Assembly (NCBI GenBank): GCA_009783525.1
Contig: WRDG01000057.1
Span: 1-10,379 of the forward strand
Direction of reading: 5' to 3'
Length of the DNA: 10,379 nt
Source: Defluviitaleaceae bacterium
GTDB taxonomy: Bacteria; Bacillota; Clostridia; Lachnospirales; WQUN01
Made by a program: the position numbers and the translations under genes. Under the pieces are notes generated by a model, which made no database searches, was not told where the DNA came from, and saw only the letters and a list, made by a program, of their open reading frames with translations. Below, in pieces: positions 6,252 to 10,379 of this stretch; position 1 is the stretch's first letter; every line of letters begins with the position of its first letter.

Positions 6252-6965
6252 ATGGACCATACAGTTTTAATTTGCGACGACGACCCGGACATTTTAAACG
6301 CGCTTGAAATTTATCTGCGGCAGGACGGCTACGATGTGGTCAGGGCCGCAAACGGCCATGAGGCGGTTTGCGCGGCAAAAGACGAAGCGGTGCATTTAAT
6401 TGTGATGGACGTGATGATGCCCCATACCGACGGCATTAAAGCGGCGGCGGCTATCCGCGGCGCAAGCAACGTCCCCATAATTTTTTTGTCCGCGAAATCC
6501 GAGGAGGCCGACCGCATCCTCGGCCTGATGATGGGCGGAGACGATTACGTTTCAAAACCGTTCAACCCGGCGGAGCTGCTCGCGAGAGTCCGCGCGGCGC
6601 TGCGGCGTTACACGCGGCTCGGCGGCATCAAGGCTGCAGTCGGTTATAAAAGCCTGGCGGGTTTTTATCAAACCGGCGGGCTTGTCCTGGACGACAATAA
6701 AAAGCGCGTCGAGGCGGAGGGCGAAGAAGTACAACTCACCGCGATCGAGTACAGCATCCTCCGCCTGCTGATGTCTGAGCCGGACCGCGTGTTCACGTCC
6801 GCGCAAATTTACGAGGCCGTTTGGGACGAACCCGCTTTTAACGTCGCAAAAACCGTGAGCGTCCACATCAGGCACATACGGGAAAAAATCGAAATAAACC
6901 CTAAGGAGCCGAAATACTTAAAAGTGCTGTACGGCTTGGGATACAAGGTCGTGAAAATAAAATGA
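6252..6965 (+). CDS. vanR: OmpR-family response regulator, VanR-like
   Basis: A 237-aa two-component response regulator acting in the cytoplasm as a DNA-binding protein. Residues 1-120 are a receiver domain with acidic D9-D11, phospho-acceptor D53 in 'VMDVMMP', S80 at the switch position and K102 in 'SKPF'. Residues about 140-237 form the winged-helix DNA-binding domain, with 'LTAIEYSILRLLM' and the final 'YLKVLYGLGYKV'. Start at 6252 is preferred: it gives the normal length, and an AGG lies 7 bases before. An in-frame TTG at 6210 only adds an atypical 14-residue extension. The stop overlaps the histidine-kinase start by ATGA, so the two are translationally coupled. The likely target is the TTCTTA repeat array before vanY. 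The symbol is by resemblance. Confidence 0.88.
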   Translation: MDHTVLICDDDPDILNALEIYLRQDGYDVVRAANGHEAVCAAKDEAVHLIVMDVMMPHTDGIKAAAAIRGASNVPIIFLSAKSEEADRILGLMMGGDDYVSKPFNPAELLARVRAALRRYTRLGGIKAAVGYKSLAGFYQTGGLVLDDNKKRVEAEGEEVQLTAIEYSILRLLMSEPDRVFTSAQIYEAVWDEPAFNVAKTVSVHIRHIREKIEINPKEPKYLKVLYGLGYKVVKIK

Positions 6966-8290
6966 AGCCGCATTTTTTATTGACTACGTTAAAATATTTT
7001 TCGGCGGCGCTGGGGTTTATAGGAGCCCTGTCTTTTGTGCGCGCCGCGAGTTTGCAATTCGACTACGCCGTGTTTTCAATTTACGGCAATCTATTCCGCT
7101 TCGGCGGTTTGCCGTCGCTGCTTTGGCTCGCGGCCTGCATGTCTCTGTTTTTGTTTGCGTCGTTTAACATAAAAAAACCCGCCGAAAATTTTTTATTAAG
7201 CAAAATTGACTTCATGCTGCTCGCGTATATTTGCTCCGCCGTTTTTTTCGCCTGCTTTTTGGTATTGTCGGGAATGTCCTTTTTCTTTATCACGCGGCAG
7301 AACGCATTTGCCGTATGCCCCGTTACCGCATATCTTTCCGCTTTAATTTTGCTTGACGAATTTATAGCGAGGCTTCGCGGCAAAACGCTTCGGCAAACAA
7401 TGAGCTGGCCGGTTTTTTTCAAGGTTTACCCTGTTTGGAAACCCGTCGGTTTTTTTTCGTTTATTTTTTTGGCAAGCCAGCTTGTACTGTCGTATGTTTT
7501 TTTCTTTACGCCCGCAGGCTATGCCGCTTTTTTTGCCGTATGCGCCCTCACGTTTTTCGCGGGGCTGCACATAAATTTATCCAAGCGTTTAGAAACGGCC
7601 AACGAAGAAAAAATCCGCGCCGAACGCTTCAAAAGCGAGTTGATCACCAACGTTTCGCACGACATAAAAACGCCGGTCACATCGATTATCAATTACGCGG
7701 ATCTTTTGCAAAAAGAAAACCTGCAGGGAAAAGCCGCCGATTACGCGGGCGTGCTGTGCAAAAAAGCCGCGCGGCTCAAAATATTGATCGAGGATCTGAC
7801 CGAGGCTTCAAAAGCCGGGACGGGAAACCTTCAAACGGAAATACACGAGATCAATTTCGGCGAGATCGTCGGCCAGGCGGCGGGCGAGTTCGACGATATT
7901 TTCGGACAAAAAAAATTGGCGCTTGTTTTGCGCCAGCCCGACTTGCCCGTTGCCGCTTTGGCGGACAGCCGCCACCTCTACCGCATTTTGGAAAATTTAT
8001 TTTCTAACGCGGCGAAGTACGCGCTCGAAGGCACGAGAGTTTTTGCCGAAACATCGTGCCGCGAAAAAAAAGTCGTTTTCGTTTTGCAAAACACGTCGGC
8101 AAGCCCCCTCGCGGTTACGGAAAGCGAAGCCGCCGAGCAGTTTATGCGCGGCGACAGGTCTCGCCAAACCGAAGGCAGCGGCTTGGGGCTGTACATAGCC
8201 AAAAGCCTCGCCGTTTTGATGGGCGGCGCTTTGCGGATAAAAATTGTCGGCGATCTGTTTCAGGCGGAATTGGAACTGCCGGAAAAATAA
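6962..8290 (+). CDS. vanS: Membrane sensor histidine kinase, VanS-like partner
   Basis: A 442-aa sensor kinase. The first about 205 residues contain roughly six hydrophobic membrane segments (about 9-27, 51-69, 83-110, 121-135, 162-182 and 186-205) with short loops and no large external domain or HAMP, so sensing probably occurs in or at the membrane. The DHp helix carries 'NVSHDIKTPVTSIINY' (230-245), with H233 as phospho-site. The ATPase domain shows the N box 'RILENLFSNAAKYA' (341-354) and G2 box 'GSGLGLYIAK' (405-414). The usual G1 Asp is replaced by Asn in 'FVLQNTSASPL', as I recall for related kinases. It overlaps the regulator gene by four bases. The multi-pass sensor differs from the two-helix classical VanS, so the ligand is unknown and may be envelope stress or a wall antibiotic. 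Confidence 0.88.
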   Translation: MKPHFLLTTLKYFSAALGFIGALSFVRAASLQFDYAVFSIYGNLFRFGGLPSLLWLAACMSLFLFASFNIKKPAENFLLSKIDFMLLAYICSAVFFACFLVLSGMSFFFITRQNAFAVCPVTAYLSALILLDEFIARLRGKTLRQTMSWPVFFKVYPVWKPVGFFSFIFLASQLVLSYVFFFTPAGYAAFFAVCALTFFAGLHINLSKRLETANEEKIRAERFKSELITNVSHDIKTPVTSIINYADLLQKENLQGKAADYAGVLCKKAARLKILIEDLTEASKAGTGNLQTEIHEINFGEIVGQAAGEFDDIFGQKKLALVLRQPDLPVAALADSRHLYRILENLFSNAAKYALEGTRVFAETSCREKKVVFVLQNTSASPLAVTESEAAEQFMRGDRSRQTEGSGLGLYIAKSLAVLMGGALRIKIVGDLFQAELELPEK

Positions 8291-8316
8291 TTTTTTTAGC
8301 GCGTCCCCTACAATAA

Positions 8317-8416
8317 AGTATTCGATGATTAACTCGTTTATGCGCGAGTAAAATCCCGGCAGTAAGGGATTTTGCGAAGCGCAGAAACGGCGATATACAG
8401 TTAATCATCGAATACT
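8317..8416. repeat. 100-bp imperfect hairpin with perfect 18-bp outer arms
   Basis: AGTATTCGATGATTAACT (8317-8334) is the exact reverse complement of 8399-8416. Inside, CGTTT-A-TGCGC (8335-8345) pairs with GCGCA-G-AAACG (8379-8389) around one A-G mismatch. The tip AAAATCCC (8350-8357) pairs with GGGATTTT (8366-8373), with loop GGCAGTAA. The main unpaired bulge is GCGATATAC (8390-8398). It lies between convergent genes and overlaps the 3' end of the kinase-like gene, so it may act as a bidirectional terminator, but T runs are poor. A palindromic mobile unit (MITE or REP-like) is also possible. Confidence 0.8.
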
Positions 8417-9306
8417 AAAGATTCAACTTTTTTTAACAGGCGGCCATCAACGGCCGCTTTTTTTATGTCTTCTGCCCACTCGGGTACGCGCTCCTTTTCC
8501 AAAAAAGCGAACATTAACGAAAATACGTCGCTTAGTCCGTCGTCGATCTTTTTTTCATACGCCTCTTCTTCGCGGCGGGTTTTTTTATGTTTTTCAAAAT
8601 AAAGCCGGTCGTACTCGCCGGCAAATATTTTTCCGGCTTCTTCACTCAAGGACGAGCAGACGTTTCGAATATCCGAATAGCGGTAGCCTCTGCCCATCAG
8701 ATTGAAATCGAACATCATCGCGGCGGTTCTGTCTTTTTTTACGAATAAATTCGTCCAGTAAAAATCGTTGTAGGTCAATGTGAACCCGGGGCTGTATATA
8801 AGCCCGCGCAGTTTGCCTAAATTTTTTATCAAGTATTTAAAAAGCTCCTCGGCTTCATGAAATTTATTGATCATCAGCAAAAAATTTTTTTCTGTGAAAA
8901 TTCCGTACTCAAAATAAAGCGTGTCAAGCTGACTAAACGCCGCGCCGTTCTCGTGGAAAACAAAATACCAGCCCGCAAGACGCGACGCCGCTTCTGCGTC
9001 GCGCATGTCTTCCTCCGCGCCGAGCCGCCATTCATTAGAAACCGAAATGTCTTCCAAAACGACGGACGCCGCGCCCGCCGCATAAACCGCAGCCGTTGGC
9101 ACATTGCAGTCCGCCAGTATGCGGTAGTTTAAAATTTCGCGCCGGTCGCCCTCGCGCTCAAAATATTTTGCTACCGCGGGCAAGCCGCCGCATGTGCACC
9201 GGTAGACATGGACGCCGCTCTTCGCGCTGATCAAACAAAAATTTTCGACGGGTTTTTGCGCCGCAAAAAAAATGTCCCGCGCGATCAAAGTTTCAATGCC
9301 GCTCAA
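8401..9306 (-). CDS. APH-family (aminoglycoside/choline kinase-like) phosphotransferase
   Basis: A 301-aa cytoplasmic protein with the fold markers of ATP-dependent small-molecule kinases. These are 'AVAKYF' with K47 for ATP, hinge 'VVLEDI' (82-87), catalytic loop 'LTYNDFYWTNLFV' (177-189; D181 as base, N186 for metal) and 'MMFDFN' (197-202; D200 for metal). The usual 'HGD' is 'YND' here, so Tyr replaces His before the loop. A long charged helical region (about 235-285) follows. The start is TTG at 9304-9306, supported by AAGGGG 8 bases upstream; no nearby ATG exists. A perfect palindrome lies just before the ribosome site. The last codons (LVFDD-stop) fall within the right arm of the 100-bp hairpin. 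Substrate unknown; it could be a sugar, amino alcohol or antibiotic. Confidence 0.75.
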   Translation of the reverse strand: MSGIETLIARDIFFAAQKPVENFCLISAKSGVHVYRCTCGGLPAVAKYFEREGDRREILNYRILADCNVPTAAVYAAGAASVVLEDISVSNEWRLGAEEDMRDAEAASRLAGWYFVFHENGAAFSQLDTLYFEYGIFTEKNFLLMINKFHEAEELFKYLIKNLGKLRGLIYSPGFTLTYNDFYWTNLFVKKDRTAAMMFDFNLMGRGYRYSDIRNVCSSLSEEAGKIFAGEYDRLYFEKHKKTRREEEAYEKKIDDGLSDVFSLMFAFLEKERVPEWAEDIKKAAVDGRLLKKVESLVFDD

Positions 9307-9323
9307 GATTACTTCCCCTTACG

Positions 9324-9338
9324 CAAACGGACCGTTTG
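9324..9338. promoter_or_regulatory. Perfect 15-bp palindrome upstream of the APH-family gene
   Basis: CAAACGG-A-CCGTTTG is a perfect 7-1-7 palindrome that ends 18 bases before the TTG start, next to the AAGGGG ribosome site. Both size and position fit an operator for a dimeric repressor, or a leader hairpin that could mask the ribosome site. There is no T run, so it is not a terminator. No regulator gene sits beside it. Confidence 0.5.
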
Positions 9339-9371
9339 TCTTTTTGACCATATTAAAGTAACGTACCGGAC

Positions 9372-9490
9372 AACGCACAAAAAAATTTAAATATTTCAAA
9401 TTTTTTTTCTACGTCAATGTAAGCGTAAAAAAATTACAGCGTAAAGAAACTCCTTCGGAGTTTCTTTCTTGTAAACGCAAAAAAATTTAC
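9372..9490. repeat. Three related AACGC-A7-TTTA motifs before the methyltransferase
   Basis: AACGCACAAAAAAATTTAA (9372-9390), AAGCGTAAAAAAATTAC (9421-9437) and AACGCAAAAAAATTTAC (9474-9490) share a short GC element, seven As and a TT(T)A end. The second and third copies are both preceded by TGT and agree at 16 of 18 positions (9418-9435 against 9470-9487). They flank the hairpin at 9443-9467 symmetrically. They could be operators or curved DNA; the last copy ends just before the GGGAGG ribosome site. Confidence 0.45.
9443..9467 (+). terminator. Hairpin in the leader of the methyltransferase gene
   Basis: AAAGAAACTCC (9443-9453) pairs perfectly over 11 bp with GGAGTTTCTTT (9457-9467) around a TTC loop, followed by CTTG. 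The U-rich right arm and GC-rich tip resemble an intrinsic terminator. It lies between two divergent genes, 37 bases before the methyltransferase start, with no plus-strand gene upstream. It could be an attenuator, the end of a small RNA, or a relic. Confidence 0.6.
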
Positions 9491-9503
9491 CGGGAGGAAA
9501 CCT

Positions 9504-10325
9504 ATGGACGCGCCCAAGAATATTTATCGCCATACCGCGTGGCTTTATGACGTCGAGTACGAAAAGGAACAGCCCCTGCCCGACATCCCGTTTTACCTCG
9601 AATACGCCGAAAAATTTTGCGGCGCAAACGGCGGCGAAATTTTGGAGCTCGGATGCGGCACGGGCCGCGTCGCGCTCGCGCTGGCAAAGGCGGGTTTTTG
9701 CGTGACGGGGCTCGACCTTTCAAATCAAATGCTCGATATTTTCAAAAACAAATTGGAAAGGCAGCCGGAGTTTGCCTCCAAAGTAGAAATTTTTCACGGG
9801 AGCATGGCAAATTTTAACTTCGGTAAAAAATTTACGTTGATTACCGCCCCCTTCCGCGCCTTTCAAGCCGTGACGGAGCAGGCGGACATCGAATCGACCC
9901 TCGCCTGCGTGCGCGGGCATCTTGCGGACGGCGGCATTTTTATCGTCAACGTGTTCAGGCCCTACGCCGAACCGCTCGACGAAAGCTGGGTGGGACTTGA
10001 GGTTTTTGACCGCGAGTTTTGCGACGAAGAAAGCGGCGTCCGCGTAATGCGCTACGAGTGCCGCGAGAAGATCGACGCGGTAAATCAAGTGATCTATCCC
10101 TACCTCGCCTACGAGGTCGCCTACCCGGACGGAAAATACGAACGCCTCGTCGAGCCTCTGCGGATGAAATATTATTATCGCTGCCAGCTCCGCGCGGAAA
10201 TAGAAAAAGCCGGCCTCTCCGTTTCAGAGGAGTTTTCGTGGTACGACAAAAGCCCGCCAGAAGGCAGGGAAATTATTTTGGTGTGTAAAAAGCAGACAGT
10301 GCAGGAGCGCGTACCGTGCGCCTGA
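9504..10325 (+). CDS. Class I SAM-dependent methyltransferase
   Basis: A 273-aa soluble protein with the Rossmann-like methyltransferase fold. Motif I is 'ILELGCGTGRVALALA' (46-61), the nucleotide-binding acidic residue is D71 in 'VTGLDLSNQML', and motif IV is around 'FTLITAPFRAFQ' (110-121), where the start of the post-IV strand is hydrophobic. 'LADGGIFIVNVFRP' (140-153) matches motif VI. The C-terminal part (about 155-273) is a beta-rich cap with many Tyr and Arg residues that probably holds the acceptor. GGGAGG lies 6 bases before the ATG. A further gene begins 33 bases downstream, so they may share a transcript. The acceptor (small molecule, lipid or protein) cannot be told from sequence. 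Confidence 0.85.
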   Translation: MDAPKNIYRHTAWLYDVEYEKEQPLPDIPFYLEYAEKFCGANGGEILELGCGTGRVALALAKAGFCVTGLDLSNQMLDIFKNKLERQPEFASKVEIFHGSMANFNFGKKFTLITAPFRAFQAVTEQADIESTLACVRGHLADGGIFIVNVFRPYAEPLDESWVGLEVFDREFCDEESGVRVMRYECREKIDAVNQVIYPYLAYEVAYPDGKYERLVEPLRMKYYYRCQLRAEIEKAGLSVSEEFSWYDKSPPEGREIILVCKKQTVQERVPCA

Positions 10326-10358
10326 AGACTTCAAAAAAAATATAGAAAGGATACCGAC

Positions 10359-10379
10359 ATGAAAAACTTTTTGAAAAAA
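10359..10379 (+). CDS. 5' end of a gene cut by the window edge
   Basis: ATG at 10359-10361 follows GAAAGG by 8 bases and opens MKNFLKK, the typical positively charged start of a signal peptide or membrane anchor. Only seven codons are present, so no function can be given. It lies 33 bases after the methyltransferase stop on the same strand. Confidence 0.5.

Noticed and set aside
5239..8290. Complete vancomycin resistance cluster
   Set aside because: Only VanY-, VanR- and VanS-like genes are present. Such modules also occur in bacteria without resistance, and the ligase, dehydrogenase and dipeptidase genes are absent from the window.
8317..8416. Integron attC recombination site
   Set aside because: GATTAAC and GTTAATC resemble the outer R boxes, and the stop codon sits in one of them. 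However, both depart from the consensus at one position, the arms pair 11 bp beyond the boxes, and the spacers are very unequal (1 and 10 bases). A dedicated attC model search would settle it.

Overview
The window is about 10.4 kb of bacterial DNA with dense, mostly intact genes. The coding DNA is balanced in base composition and rich in GCG, GGC and AAA/TTT codons. The gaps are short, AT-rich and full of A and T runs. Strong GGAGG or AAGGGG ribosome binding sites precede most genes, and two genes appear to start with TTG. The mix of families suggests an anaerobic, possibly gut-associated spirochaete or Bacillota-type bacterium: an L-fucose isomerase-like protein, a PNPOx-DUF3795 fusion, a VanR/VanS/VanY set and a DUF2589 protein. 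That placement is an inference, since nothing in the window fixes the taxon.

Layout. (1) 23-1444 (-): an L-fucose/L-arabinose isomerase-family enzyme. It diverges from (2) 1576-2364 (+): a flavin split-barrel domain fused to a Cys-rich DUF3795 domain. The shared 131-bp gap holds an inverted repeat. (3) 2377-4923 (-): a three-gene block of uncharacterised proteins, transcribed in the order DUF2589 protein, 279-aa protein, 199-aa helical protein. The DUF2589 protein carries an inserted glycine-rich 'GSGYTSAPTV' beta-type segment. A strong hairpin terminator and a near-consensus promoter lie between the first and second genes. The start of the third gene is unclear, with an out-of-frame ORF and an A8 run at its head. 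(4) 5239-8290 (+): a VanY-type D,D-carboxypeptidase, a VanR-like OmpR-family response regulator and a VanS-like histidine kinase. Three TTCTTA(G/A) direct repeats at helical spacing lie upstream of vanY. This looks like a self-regulated cell-wall module; no vanHAX-type ligase or dehydrogenase genes are present in the window.

(5) 8317-8416: a 100-bp imperfect hairpin with perfect 18-bp outer arms. One arm encodes the last codons of the next gene. (6) 8401-9306 (-): an APH-type small-molecule kinase with a TTG start and a perfect 15-bp palindrome just upstream. (7) 9504-10325 (+): a class I SAM methyltransferase, followed after 33 bp by the start of another gene that runs off the window. The gap between (6) and (7) contains three copies of an AACGC-A7-TTTA type motif and an orphan terminator hairpin.

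The best candidate for an undescribed system is the three-gene DUF2589 block. The best structural puzzles are the 100-bp hairpin at 8317-8416 and the repeat/hairpin-rich leader at 9372-9490. No rRNA, tRNA, CRISPR array, transposase or integrase gene was seen.
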